DNA of 64,000 nt from Parasedimentitalea maritima (lineage in GTDB: Bacteria > Pseudomonadota > Alphaproteobacteria > Rhodobacterales > Rhodobacteraceae), in assembly GCF_005771405.1 (NCBI RefSeq), contig NZ_VAUA01000002.1, positions 124,001-188,000 of the forward strand, given 5' to 3'. The notes beneath the pieces were generated by a model that saw only the letters and a list, made by a program, of their open reading frames with translations, was not told the DNA's origin and did no database searches. Below, piece after piece: positions 8,696-17,466 of this stretch. Position 1 is the stretch's first letter. Each line of letters starts with the position of its first letter. A program made the translations under genes and the position numbers.

Positions 8696-10396
8696 ATGAA
8701 AATCAAAGCCCTATTGCTTGGCGCTATCGCAGGTACGGCTCTGGCCCCTGCAGCGTTTGCTGAGCGCGGCTCGGATGGCCACGTCAATATCATCTATTGG
8801 CAGGCCCCATCGATTCTTAACCCATATCTATCCAGCGGCACCAAAGACATCGAATCTGCTTCGCTGGTTGTTGAACCTCTGGGTCGCTACGACCAAGACG
8901 GTGCTCTGGTTGCCTATCTGGCCGAAGAAATTCCAACCGTTGAAAATGGTGGTGTTTCTGAAGACCTGAAGTCCATCACTTGGAAACTGAAGTCCGGCCT
9001 GAAATGGTCTGACGGCAGCGATGTAACGTCGGCTGACGTCAAGTTCACCGCTGACTACTGCATGAACCCCGAAGGTGGCTGCGCGCAGCTGGCCAAGTTC
9101 GAAGGTGTTGATTCGGTTGAAATCATCGATGATCTGACCGTGACTGTGACATTTGGTGAACCAAAGCCAAATCCATATGGCCCGTTCATGGGCGGACAGT
9201 CGCCAATCATTCAGATGGCTCAGTTCGAAAACTGTACCGGTGCCAAGGCTCCTGAGTGTACAGAAGCCAACTTTGGCCCAATCGGCACAGGCCCGTTTGT
9301 TGTCACCGATTTCCGTCCAAATGACGTAATTTCGATGGTTGCTAACGACAACTACCGTGATGCGGCCAAACCTGCATTTGCATCTTTGACCTTCAAAGGT
9401 GGCGGCAGTGCTATGGCTTCCGGTCGTGCCGTTCTGGAAACAGGCGAATTTGACTACGCTTGGAACCTTCAGCTGGCACCCGACGTTCTAGCCAAAATGG
9501 CCGAAGGCGGTAAGGGTACACCGGTTTCCGCATTTGGTACGCTGGTTGAGCGTATCGAAATGAACATGACAAACACATCGCCAGACCTGCCAGAAGGTGA
9601 GCGCGGAACAGTCATGCACCCGCACCCGTTCCTGACAGATGTCCGTGTACGTAAAGCTCTGTCGATGGCTATCGACCGTGATCTGCTGGTAGAAATCGGT
9701 TATGGTCAGGCTGGTCGCCCAACCTGTAACCTGGTGCCTGCTCCGCTGGCCTATGCTTCGGACAACACTGACTGCCTGACACAGGACATTGAAGGTGCCA
9801 AGGCACTGTTGGACGAAGCTGGCTATGTTGTTGGTTCCGACGGTGTACGTGCGAAAGACGGTGTTCGTCTGTCCATGCTGTACCAAACGTCTACCAACGC
9901 TGTGCGTCAGGACTTCCAGGCTCTGATCAAACAGTGGTGGGAAGAAATTGGTGTTGAAACCGAGCTGCGTAACATCAACGCGTCGGTCTTCTTTGGTGGT
10001 GACCCAGGTTCGCCTGACACATTCCAGCGTTTCTATGCAGACGTTGAAATGTATGCCAACAACTTTGACGGCACCGACCCAGAAAGCTATCTGGCACAGC
10101 ACACTTGTGATAAGGCTCCCAAGCCTGAAACACAGTGGCAGGGTGAAAACATGAACCGTTACTGTGACCCATTGTATGATGAGCTGGTTGCAGAACTTGG
10201 CCGCACCGGTTCGCTCGCCAAGCGTGGCGAAATCGCCAAGAAACTGAACGACATGCTGACCAAAGAAAGCTATGTTGTTGTGCCTTTGGTTGACCGTGGC
10301 CGTGTATCGGCTCACGCCAACAGCCTCGGTGGCGTTATCCTGAACACATGGGATAGCGAACTGTGGAACGTTGCCGACTGGCACCGCATCAAGTAA
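8696..10396 (+). CDS. Peptide ABC transporter substrate-binding protein (SBP family 5, DppA/OppA type)
   Basis: This periplasmic binding protein is about 566 residues long. The signal peptide is clear: MKIKALLLGAIAGTALAPAA ending AFA before ERGSDG. The mature part contains the family-5 pattern, including WKLKSGLKWSDGSDVTSADVKFT and a conserved VRKALSMAIDRDLL. A longer GTG start at 8675 is possible, but AAGGAG sits 7 nt before the ATG at 8696 and that start places the signal peptide at the N-terminus. It delivers peptides or similar cationic solutes to the downstream permeases. A strong stem-loop after the stop probably limits read-through, as is usual for highly expressed binding proteins. 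Confidence 0.92.
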   Translation: MKIKALLLGAIAGTALAPAAFAERGSDGHVNIIYWQAPSILNPYLSSGTKDIESASLVVEPLGRYDQDGALVAYLAEEIPTVENGGVSEDLKSITWKLKSGLKWSDGSDVTSADVKFTADYCMNPEGGCAQLAKFEGVDSVEIIDDLTVTVTFGEPKPNPYGPFMGGQSPIIQMAQFENCTGAKAPECTEANFGPIGTGPFVVTDFRPNDVISMVANDNYRDAAKPAFASLTFKGGGSAMASGRAVLETGEFDYAWNLQLAPDVLAKMAEGGKGTPVSAFGTLVERIEMNMTNTSPDLPEGERGTVMHPHPFLTDVRVRKALSMAIDRDLLVEIGYGQAGRPTCNLVPAPLAYASDNTDCLTQDIEGAKALLDEAGYVVGSDGVRAKDGVRLSMLYQTSTNAVRQDFQALIKQWWEEIGVETELRNINASVFFGGDPGSPDTFQRFYADVEMYANNFDGTDPESYLAQHTCDKAPKPETQWQGENMNRYCDPLYDELVAELGRTGSLAKRGEIAKKLNDMLTKESYVVVPLVDRGRVSAHANSLGGVILNTWDSELWNVADWHRIK

Positions 10397-10412
10397 GAGG
10401 TTAACGCCTCTG

Positions 10413-10439
10413 GAGGCCCCGGTGTTACACCGGGGCCTC
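10413..10439 (+). terminator. Intercistronic stem-loop between binding protein and permease genes
   Basis: This perfect 12-bp inverted repeat (GAGGCCCCGGTG / CACCGGGGCCTC) has a TTA loop and lies 17 bp after the binding-protein stop. Only TTGCCTTTC follows, so it is a weak terminator. It probably protects the binding-protein mRNA 3' end and sets a higher ratio of binding protein to permease. Confidence 0.8.
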
Positions 10440-10541
10440 TTGCCTTTCGCTGCCGGTAACGTATACGGCGCCTGCGACAGGAACCGAGGCACTCTCTCTG
10501 CTCCTAAAACTTAAGACGCATTCGCAAAGGCGCCCTACCTG

Positions 10542-11549
10542 ATGCTGACCTTTACAATCCGGCGACTGATCCTATCAGTGCCAACCCTCCTTTTTATCAG
10601 TCTGGTAATTTTCCTGCTGCTCGAGCTCGCCCCAGGCGATCCGATGGCCCAGGTTCCCCTGACTGTCCCCCCTGAAGTCAAAGAAAAAATGCGCGAGGCC
10701 CTGGGCCTTGGCCAACCGATGCACATCCGGTTCTGGAAGTGGCTGGTTCAGTTCTTCTGGATTGAACCTCAGGTAATGATCGACCATTTCTTTGGCACGA
10801 CCTACGCCGTTGGCGACCTTCGCGTGATCTCCTGGCAGACCCGTTCGCCTGTGATGGACACAGTCGTTCAGCGTATCCCACAGACACTGTGGGTTGTTGG
10901 CACCGCTTACGTCGTTGGTATCCTGATCGCACTGCCCATCGGCATCTACTCGGCCTATCGCCAGTATTCGGTGTTCGACCAATGCGGTACCTTTGTCACA
11001 ATGATCGGCTTTTCGATCCCGCCATTCTTTACCGGGCCACTGCTGATTGTTGTGTTCTCGGTGCAGCTAGGCTGGTTCCCGTTTATCTATGATACCACCC
11101 ATAGTGTGGATGACTGGGACAGCTTTTTGTACCAGCTCAGACAAATGATCCTGCCGGTGATGGTTCTGGCGCTGCAGACCACAGCTCAGATCAGCCGCTA
11201 CATGCGAGCCTCGATGCTGGACAACCTGAACCAGGATTATGTCCGAACCGCGCGGGCAAAGGGACTGAGTGAATCAGTTGTGGTCATGGTGCATGTGCTG
11301 CGCAACTCGATGATCCCTGTGGTCACAGTGATTGCGCTGGGTATGCCAGCCATCTTTGGCGGCGCCATCATCACTGAACAGGTATTCTCGGTGAATGGTA
11401 TCGGCTCACAGCTGATCACCGCACTGTTTGCCAATGACCTGCCAACCGTTCAAACGCTGACCTTCATCTTTGCGATGTTGATCGTGTTCTTCAACCTGAT
11501 TGCAGATATCCTCTACGGCCTGCTTGATCCGAGGATCCGCTATGACTGA
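10542..11549 (+). CDS. Peptide ABC transporter permease (DppB type)
   Basis: This 335-residue inner-membrane permease has six predicted membrane segments: one near residues 9-30 and the rest from about residue 105 onward. The EAA loop that docks the ATPase is visible as YVRTARAKGLSESVVVMVHVLRNSMIPV, and the C-terminus ends LLDPRIRYD, typical of DppB. It pairs with the next gene, which it overlaps by 8 bp (ATGACTGA), so the two are translationally coupled. No strong Shine-Dalgarno is visible. Confidence 0.92.
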   Translation: MLTFTIRRLILSVPTLLFISLVIFLLLELAPGDPMAQVPLTVPPEVKEKMREALGLGQPMHIRFWKWLVQFFWIEPQVMIDHFFGTTYAVGDLRVISWQTRSPVMDTVVQRIPQTLWVVGTAYVVGILIALPIGIYSAYRQYSVFDQCGTFVTMIGFSIPPFFTGPLLIVVFSVQLGWFPFIYDTTHSVDDWDSFLYQLRQMILPVMVLALQTTAQISRYMRASMLDNLNQDYVRTARAKGLSESVVVMVHVLRNSMIPVVTVIALGMPAIFGGAIITEQVFSVNGIGSQLITALFANDLPTVQTLTFIFAMLIVFFNLIADILYGLLDPRIRYD

Positions 11550-12489
11550 TCTGTCCAACCAGACCCCGCTTGCCCCACCACGCAGCCAATGGCTGAATGT
11601 TTGGGACCAATTGAAGAAACACAAAGGCGCATTACTGGGTGGGGGCTTCCTGGTCTTCATTACCCTTGCCGTGTTGTTCGGACCCTATATCTGGTCGCTT
11701 GATCCCCAAAAGATCGACTATCGCGCCCGGGACTTCCGACCAATTTACCATGCACTGTTTGATGCTGACGCCAAGACCGCCTGGGGTAATCCTCTGGGCA
11801 CCGATCAGCTGGGCCGTGATGGGCTGGCCAACCTTTTGGCCGGTGGACGCACATCTATGGCTGTTGGATGGGCTGCAATGTTGCTGACTCTCTTCATCGG
11901 CACCATGGTCGGCGTCGTTGCAGGGTTCTTCAAGAGACTGGACGGGCCGTTGATGCGACTGACCGACCTGTTCTTGTCGCTGCCAATTCTGCCGCTGTTG
12001 CTGGTGGCGGTGACATTGTTCCGCCAACCCCTGCACTCCAACTTTGGCCCAGAGGGCGGCATGTTCATTCTGATTGTTGCCATCATTGGTATCACCAGCT
12101 GGATGCCAACTGCGCGGATCGTACGTGGTGATGTTCTGGCTCTAAAGGAACGCGAGTTTGTTCTGGCGGCCCGTTCAATCGGTACCCGCCCCGGCGCAAT
12201 GATCTGGCGTCACTTGCTGCCCAACGTGATCTCACCGATCATGGTCTCTGCCACACTTGGCTTGGCCGCGGCAATCATCACCGAAAGCGCGCTGTCGTTC
12301 CTGGGTGTTGGTTTCCCTTCGGACTTCCCAACATGGGGCAAGATGCTGGCAGATGCTGTGCAGCGGATGGAAGAGTTCCCCGAGCGGGTCATGCTTCCAG
12401 GGATTGCTATCTCGCTGACAGTGCTGAGTGTGAACTACTTGGGTGATGGGCTGCGCGACGCACTCGACCCTCGCATTCGCGGACGCTAA
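11542..12489 (+). CDS. Peptide ABC transporter permease (DppC type)
   Basis: This 315-residue partner permease has an N-terminal OppC-type segment (GALLGGGFLVFITLAVLFG), the LGTDQLGRDGLANLLAGGRTS motif typical of DppC, an EAA loop around REFVLAARSIGTRPGAMIWRH, and the end LRDALDPRIRGR. The ATG at 11542 is preferred over an upstream start because it gives the usual 8-bp coupled overlap. With DppB it forms the channel used by the fused ATPase encoded divergently. Confidence 0.92.
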   Translation: MTDLSNQTPLAPPRSQWLNVWDQLKKHKGALLGGGFLVFITLAVLFGPYIWSLDPQKIDYRARDFRPIYHALFDADAKTAWGNPLGTDQLGRDGLANLLAGGRTSMAVGWAAMLLTLFIGTMVGVVAGFFKRLDGPLMRLTDLFLSLPILPLLLVAVTLFRQPLHSNFGPEGGMFILIVAIIGITSWMPTARIVRGDVLALKEREFVLAARSIGTRPGAMIWRHLLPNVISPIMVSATLGLAAAIITESALSFLGVGFPSDFPTWGKMLADAVQRMEEFPERVMLPGIAISLTVLSVNYLGDGLRDALDPRIRGR

Positions 12490-12524
12490 CTCAGCCGCGT
12501 CACCGCAAATAAGAACATTACCAG

Positions 12525-12557
12525 CAGCCGCCCCTCATCGGGCGGCTGTTTGTATTT
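12525..12557 (+). terminator. Terminator after the peptide permease operon
   Basis: CAGCCGCCC and GGGCGGCTG form a 9-bp stem with a 6-nt loop, followed by TTTGTATTT, 35 bp after the DppC stop. Confidence 0.8.
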
Positions 12558-12602
12558 AGGAGCGCCGACAGCCAGAAGGAAATCTCACTCTCAGCAATAG
12601 AC

Positions 12603-12650
12603 TTGGGAAATTTTCCCAACCCGCACCTGCAACGGATCGGTGTTGCAGGT
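12603..12650. promoter_or_regulatory. Two inverted repeats upstream of the YeeE-type gene
   Basis: TTGGGAAA-T-TTTCCCAA (12603-12619) is a perfect 17-bp palindrome. It is followed by ACCTGCAAC...GTTGCAGGT (12625-12650), a 9-bp-arm dyad with an 8-nt loop. The first half-site recurs as TTGGGAAAT at 12676-12684, nearer the gene. This pattern suggests regulator binding sites. No regulator gene is adjacent. Confidence 0.5.
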
Positions 12651-12711
12651 TGTCAGACCTCTTCAAACTCTCCAATTGGGAAATAATTCTGTTTTCCACG
12701 TGGAGATTGTG

Positions 12712-13785
12712 ATGTTTGAGTCATTTGGGTTCGAAGACACCACCGCAAGAGAAGTGTCTGTTCTGTTTGCGCTGGGATTGGGGGTGCTGTTTGGCGCTCT
12801 GGCCCAACTGACCCGGTTCTGTTTTCGCCGTTCACTTGTTGGCCAAGACCGTCGCCAGGCCGCGGGTGTTTGGGCGCTTGCTCTTGCCGTTGCTGTCACT
12901 GGAACCCAAGCTGCGGTCGCACAGGAATGGATCAGTTTTGACAGTCATCGCTTGCTGGCATCAGATCTTCCAGTGCTGGCCATTGTGCTGGGTGGATTGA
13001 TGTTTGGCGCAGGTATGATCCTGACCCGTGGCTGTGTGTCCCGACTGATGGTGCTAAGCGGCAGCGGCAACCTGCGTGCCGCTCTGGTGATCCTTGTCTT
13101 TGCAGTAGTGGCTCATGCCACGCTCAAAGGAGTGTTGGCGCCTGTTCGGGTAGCTCTGGGATCTGTGACCCTGGATCTGGGCACAACCACTTCGCTGGCC
13201 GCCCTGCCCGGTGGCGCGCTGGTATGGAGCGGAGTGTTGGCAATCGCAGCTTTGGGTCTTGCACTGAGATCCGGTAACCGCCCGCTAGCTCTGATTGGAG
13301 CGGCTGTAATTGGACTGCTGGTGCCAGTGGGATGGATTGGCACCGGATTTGTGCTGTTTGATGAATTTGATCCTATAGCCATGGAAAGCCTGTCGTTCAC
13401 ATCCCCCACCGCCGAGACCCTTTTCTTTGGCATTGCCTCCAGCGCTATACCAGCCGGATTTGGCACCGGATTGGTAGGGGGCGTCTTACTGGGCGCATTG
13501 GCAGCAGCCCTGCTAAGCGGAAGTTTTCAGTGGCAAAGCTTTGAGAGCCCGCGTCAAACTGCCCGATATATGTCCGGCGCAGCTCTTATGGGGCTGGGTG
13601 GCGTATTGGCCGGAGGCTGTACTGTTGGTGCAGGCCTAGCCGGTATCCCAACTCTCAGCGTAGCTGCAGGTCTGGCGCTGGTATCAATTGCGGTTGGTGG
13701 TGTTGCCACCAACCTGCTGATCAATGCAATTTCTTCCGGATCCGACGCACAGCCAGCCAGACCAGCGCTACAACCGGCAGAGTGA
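12712..13785 (+). CDS. YeeE/YedE (TsuA-like) sulfur-compound transporter
   Basis: This 357-residue membrane protein has about nine to ten hydrophobic segments. The family hallmark is cysteines embedded in conserved small-residue motifs: LTRFCFRRS near residue 35, LTRGCVSRL near 110 and LAGGCTVGAG near 305. In characterised TsuA such cysteines pass thiosulfate through the membrane, so uptake of thiosulfate or a similar sulfur species is likely here. An ATG at 12712 with GTGGAG upstream is preferred over an upstream in-frame start that lacks a good ribosome site. The 3' end overlaps the convergent DUF3422 gene by 65 bp. Confidence 0.85.
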   Translation: MFESFGFEDTTAREVSVLFALGLGVLFGALAQLTRFCFRRSLVGQDRRQAAGVWALALAVAVTGTQAAVAQEWISFDSHRLLASDLPVLAIVLGGLMFGAGMILTRGCVSRLMVLSGSGNLRAALVILVFAVVAHATLKGVLAPVRVALGSVTLDLGTTTSLAALPGGALVWSGVLAIAALGLALRSGNRPLALIGAAVIGLLVPVGWIGTGFVLFDEFDPIAMESLSFTSPTAETLFFGIASSAIPAGFGTGLVGGVLLGALAAALLSGSFQWQSFESPRQTARYMSGAALMGLGGVLAGGCTVGAGLAGIPTLSVAAGLALVSIAVGGVATNLLINAISSGSDAQPARPALQPAE

Positions 13786-15001
13786 TGATCGCCGTAAGAT
13801 TGCCCTTGGACAGATCTAGCACGGAAGCAATCGGATAGGCTGCATAGGAGACAAGCGACACGCCGTAGTAACTAATAGCTACGACGGACAGTCCTTCAAC
13901 CGTGGTCTGCAACCGCAACGCCTGATCGGCGCGCCGGTCCATGCTTTCCAACAACGCCTGATTTTGAGCACTGCGCTCTACATCTACCCGGGTTCTGAAC
14001 AGCTCCCCTGCCCGTCGCGCCCTGTCTGCAAGTGTCCCTAACCGCGCCTCGGTTGACTTCACCGTCCGCATCGCTGGCTCATAGCGGCGTAGCATGAAAT
14101 CAGCAAAGGTCTGGTAACCCTCAAAGCGTTCCTCCCGCAGCATACTTATGCGCTGATTTACTAGGGCTTCGTAGGCTCCAGTAGCTGCAAACCGAAACGC
14201 AGCCTGTGCCCCCATCGATTCCAGTTCAGCCGATATTGTCAAAAGCTGCGCCAGCGTTTGATCTGCAGACTCCTGCCCCGTGGTCATTTCCACCATCATC
14301 TCACTGAGATGCGTATCGAGACCACCAATCGAGGGCGACAACCCGCGCGCACGAGAAAAGCCGAGCATCGACATTGCCCTATATGTCTCAATTTCGCACA
14401 GCCGCTGTACCACGCGGCCTATCCGGCTGGTGTCAGTGTCCTTGTTGGCAAACAATGCAAACCGCATGTGACCTGCAGGATCAATTCGAAAATCGCCTGC
14501 AACCACTGTGCCGTCATCCAGAACGCTGGACACTGCCAGACTTTCCGGTACAAACCAATCTTGCAGCGCAGTCGCAAGTGACTGGGCTGCTGGTCTTGGC
14601 TCCACCCGAACAATCAGCGATGTCACCCTTTGACCGGGAGCCTGTTCCAACCACTCGGTTGGAAACACTTGAAAATCAACCGGATCAAAGGCCCGCGAGC
14701 TAACCCCGGAGGAATAGACCATATAGCCGACAAACTCGGTGTGCTGCTCCCATTTCAGGGTGTGACGACCAATCTGAGCCGAATGGTGGGTAGCACCGGG
14801 CTTTGGATGTGCGGCACCGTGACGATCTAACAAGTCGATCAGGTGCTCCACATCTTTGGCCCGGTCCCGATGCACAGCCTCTACTGGCTGCTTAAAGGCA
14901 AGATACACAACCGTACTTGGGCTCGACATATTGGGAAACGGCCGCGCGTGTAGCTCGTTTGCAAGTTGATAGCGCAGCGGGTGATCTTGAATCGGCGGCA
15001 T
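13721..15001 (-). CDS. DUF3422 family protein
   Basis: This protein of about 426 residues matches the proteobacterial DUF3422 family in length and in its N-terminal HPLRYQLANELHARPFP signature. A long soluble region is followed by a helical, coiled-coil-like stretch (about residues 280-370) and two C-terminal membrane segments, ending in a basic tail (VRRIRKKLH). The ATG at 15001 has AGGAG 6 nt upstream. An upstream in-frame start would add 14 residues without support. The function is unknown. The architecture resembles a membrane-anchored sensor or scaffold rather than an enzyme. It converges with, and overlaps by 65 bp, the YeeE-type gene. Confidence 0.85.
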   Translation of the reverse strand: MPPIQDHPLRYQLANELHARPFPNMSSPSTVVYLAFKQPVEAVHRDRAKDVEHLIDLLDRHGAAHPKPGATHHSAQIGRHTLKWEQHTEFVGYMVYSSGVSSRAFDPVDFQVFPTEWLEQAPGQRVTSLIVRVEPRPAAQSLATALQDWFVPESLAVSSVLDDGTVVAGDFRIDPAGHMRFALFANKDTDTSRIGRVVQRLCEIETYRAMSMLGFSRARGLSPSIGGLDTHLSEMMVEMTTGQESADQTLAQLLTISAELESMGAQAAFRFAATGAYEALVNQRISMLREERFEGYQTFADFMLRRYEPAMRTVKSTEARLGTLADRARRAGELFRTRVDVERSAQNQALLESMDRRADQALRLQTTVEGLSVVAISYYGVSLVSYAAYPIASVLDLSKGNLTAIITLPVVALVWLAVRRIRKKLH

Positions 15002-15097
15002 CGTTGGCTCCTGATTGAACCCGCAGAATAGATGCAGCAACACAGGCTGTAAAGAAACCTTTTATTTCAGAGCGTTACAGGAATACCATCGTATACG

Positions 15098-15478
15098 TTA
15101 CGGCCCATCAACGGGTTCGAACACTTCCATGGCGGCGTTCAACCCATTGATGGCAGCTGGCATTCCACCATAAAGAGCCATCTGCCAGATCACCTCAATG
15201 ATCTCTGTCTCACTGGCTCCCGCTGCCAGCGAATTCTCGATATTCACTTTGAGCTGCGGAGCGGTGTGCCCGCCCAATGCGGTTAGTGCAGCAATGGTGC
15301 ACAGCTGACGGGTCTTCAGATCCACACCAGCGCGGGCATAGTGCCGACCATAGCCGTACTCGACCAAAGTTTCCGCCATACCGGGCACCAATGTATCATA
15401 TCGATCCGCTAACAGTTGTTCCAACCCCGGATTCATATGGGCAAGCAGGTCCCGCCCCTTTTGCAATGCGTCAGACAT
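15098..15478 (-). CDS. Carboxymuconolactone decarboxylase family protein
   Basis: This 126-residue all-helical CMD-fold protein has the family pattern [24 protein letters not shown] and [19 protein letters not shown]. It lacks the CxxC pair of AhpD-type peroxidases, so it is closer to gamma-carboxymuconolactone decarboxylase than to an antioxidant reductase. The ATG overlaps the end of the merR gene by 8 bp, so the enzyme is the direct partner of that regulator. The substrate is unknown. Confidence 0.85.
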   Translation of the reverse strand: MSDALQKGRDLLAHMNPGLEQLLADRYDTLVPGMAETLVEYGYGRHYARAGVDLKTRQLCTIAALTALGGHTAPQLKVNIENSLAAGASETEIIEVIWQMALYGGMPAAINGLNAAMEVFEPVDGP

Positions 15479-15839
15479 CAGTCATTTCCTCTTCCAGGTT
15501 TTGATAAATCTCGACCTTACGGTCCATGAGCGCCAGAACATCGGTGAGCTGTTCCAGCTGTGCCCGGATCACTTCGCGGTGCTCCTCAAGCATCTGGCGG
15601 CGTTGTGGTACTGTTGTCTCGCCTGCCGCCCGCAGACGGGCATATCGAATGCGGTCCGCTTGTTTCATTCCAGTGGCATTCAGTTGGCTAAGAAACCGGA
15701 TCCAATTTAGGGCCTCAGGGGGATAGTCTCTATGCCCAGCCCCGTCGCGCGGCGGCGGGTCAATCAGCCCAATTTTCTCGTAGAACCGTAGAGTGTCTAT
15801 GCTCAGGCCACTTTGCGCTGACAGATTGGAAATCTTCAT
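15471..15839 (-). CDS. MerR-family transcriptional regulator
   Basis: This 122-residue activator starts [26 protein letters not shown], the MerR winged-helix domain, followed by a dimerisation coiled coil (residues about 80-118). No cysteines are present in the effector region, so it is not a metal-ion or nitrosative Cys sensor; an organic ligand or aldehyde-type inducer is more likely. ATG at 15839 is chosen because it starts the DNA-binding domain. A canonical MerR promoter lies directly upstream, indicating autoregulation together with the CMD enzyme gene. Confidence 0.88.
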   Translation of the reverse strand: MKISNLSAQSGLSIDTLRFYEKIGLIDPPPRDGAGHRDYPPEALNWIRFLSQLNATGMKQADRIRYARLRAAGETTVPQRRQMLEEHREVIRAQLEQLTDVLALMDRKVEIYQNLEEEMTDV

Positions 15840-15871
15840 GACTGTGCTCGCTCCGGTTTCGATTCGGGGTG

Positions 15872-15902
15872 AGCATAGATGCTGGAGTACACTCCAACTC
15901 AA
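15872..15902 (-). promoter_or_regulatory. MerR-type promoter with 19-bp spacer and operator dyad
   Basis: On the minus strand TTGAGT (-35) and TATGCT (-10) are separated by exactly 19 bp instead of 17. The spacer and the -35 edge contain the dyad TGGAGT-GT-ACTCCA (15883-15896). This over-long spacer with a central dyad is the hallmark of promoters that MerR proteins activate by DNA untwisting. It lies 32 bp before the merR start. Confidence 0.85.
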
Positions 15903-15964
15903 GTGAAATTTTTAGAGGACAGAATTGGGGCTCTACCCCGGGATTTTTCCAGCTAGATGAAACG

Positions 15965-16000
15965 CGGAAAAAGAAAAAGGCGCCCCAAAGGAGCGCCTTT
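15965..16000 (-). terminator. Terminator of the pntAB operon
   Basis: AAAGGCGC (15976-15983) and GCGCCTTT (15993-16000) form an 8-bp stem. On the minus strand it is followed by a TTTTTCTTTTTCC tract, 19 bp after the pntB stop. Confidence 0.85.
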
Positions 16001-16019
16001 ATTTGCTAATGATCGCCGA

Positions 16020-17453
16020 CTACTGGATCATAGTCAGAAGCTGATCCAAACTGGCCTTGGCATCACCATAGAACATCCGGGTGTTCTCTTTGAAGAACAG
16101 CGGGTTTTCGATGCCGGAATACCCGGTGCCCTGACCACGCTTCGACACAAATACCTGTTTCGCCTTCCAACATTCCAGCACCGGCATACCAGCGATGGGG
16201 CTGTTGGGGTCTTCTTGTGCAGCAGGGTTCACGATGTCGTTGGAGCCAATCACGATAGCAACATCCGTTTCCGGGAAGTCGTCGTTGATCTCGTCCATTT
16301 CCATCACGATGTCATAGGGCACCTTGGCCTCGGCCAGCAGCACATTCATGTGGCCAGGCAAACGACCGGCAACGGGGTGGATCGCAAACCGCACTTCTTT
16401 GCCCTTGGCGCGCAAACGGCGGGTCAGTTCAGCCACGTTCTGCTGTGCCTGTGCCACCGCCATGCCGTAACCAGGGATGATCACGATGCTGTCGGCCTCT
16501 TCCAACGCGGTTGAAACACCCTCTGCATCGATTGCGATTTGCTCGCCTTCGACCTCCATCTGCGGGCCAGCTGTACCGCCAAAACCGCCAAGGATCACGC
16601 TAACGAATGAACGGTTCATTGCCTTACACATGATGTAGGACAAGATCGCCCCGGACGAACCAACCAGCGCCCCAACCACAATCAACAGGTCATTGCCAAG
16701 ACTGAAACCAATTGCCGCAGCCGCCCAGCCGGAATAGCTGTTCAGCATCGACACAACCACCGGCATGTCCGCACCACCGATACCCATGATCAGGTGATAG
16801 CCAATGAACAATGCAGCCAGTGTCATCAGCGCCAGAGGCAGGAAACCACCTGTGTTGAAGTACCAGATCAGGCACAGGAACGACAAACCAGCCGCGCCAG
16901 CGTTCAACATATGACCACCGGGCAGTTTTGTTGCAGCCGAACCGAGTTTGCCCGCCAGTTTACCATAAGCGACAACCGAACCAGTAAAGGTGACCGCGCC
17001 GATGAAGATACCAAGGAACACTTCGACCTTCAGGATGGACAGTTCAATCGGTGACTTGTGTGCCAGTAGCGCGGCAAAACCTTCGAGCCCCTCGCGGGCC
17101 TCCTGGCTCATCTCCAGCACATTACCCATTTCGATATGCGCGTTGAAGCCAACAAAGACCGCCGCCAAACCAACCAGCGAGTGCATCGCAGCAACCAGTT
17201 GCGGCATTTCAGTCATCTGCACCCGCTGTGCGACCACATAGCCGATGGTACCACCGCCAGCGATCAACAGCAGCGACAGCAGCCACAGCCCCTGACCGGG
17301 GCCCACCAGCGTTGCAAACACCGCCAGCGCCATGCTGACAATACCGTACCAAACCGCGCGTTTAGCGCTTTCTTGTCCGGACAAACCGCCCAGTGACAAG
17401 ATGAACAGGACAGCCGCAACAACATAGGCGGCAATAGTGAAGCCAAATTCCAT
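16020..17453 (-). CDS. pntB: NAD(P) transhydrogenase subunit beta
   Basis: PntB is the 477-residue membrane subunit of the proton-translocating transhydrogenase, which makes NADPH from NADH using the proton gradient. The first two thirds hold about eight to nine membrane helices. The C-terminal third is the cytosolic NADP(H)-binding domain, with [33 protein letters not shown] and [15 protein letters not shown] at 17453 gives the natural N-terminus ([10 protein letters not shown]), and the gap from the pntA stop is 13 bp. A good terminator follows. Confidence 0.95.
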   Translation of the reverse strand: MEFGFTIAAYVVAAVLFILSLGGLSGQESAKRAVWYGIVSMALAVFATLVGPGQGLWLLSLLLIAGGGTIGYVVAQRVQMTEMPQLVAAMHSLVGLAAVFVGFNAHIEMGNVLEMSQEAREGLEGFAALLAHKSPIELSILKVEVFLGIFIGAVTFTGSVVAYGKLAGKLGSAATKLPGGHMLNAGAAGLSFLCLIWYFNTGGFLPLALMTLAALFIGYHLIMGIGGADMPVVVSMLNSYSGWAAAAIGFSLGNDLLIVVGALVGSSGAILSYIMCKAMNRSFVSVILGGFGGTAGPQMEVEGEQIAIDAEGVSTALEEADSIVIIPGYGMAVAQAQQNVAELTRRLRAKGKEVRFAIHPVAGRLPGHMNVLLAEAKVPYDIVMEMDEINDDFPETDVAIVIGSNDIVNPAAQEDPNSPIAGMPVLECWKAKQVFVSKRGQGTGYSGIENPLFFKENTRMFYGDAKASLDQLLTMIQ

Positions 17454-17466
17454 AACCTCAGCCCCC

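Noticed and set aside
9488-10492. 334-residue ORF antisense to the peptide-binding protein
   Set aside because: It mirrors the real gene and has low-complexity, shadow-type composition with no domain.
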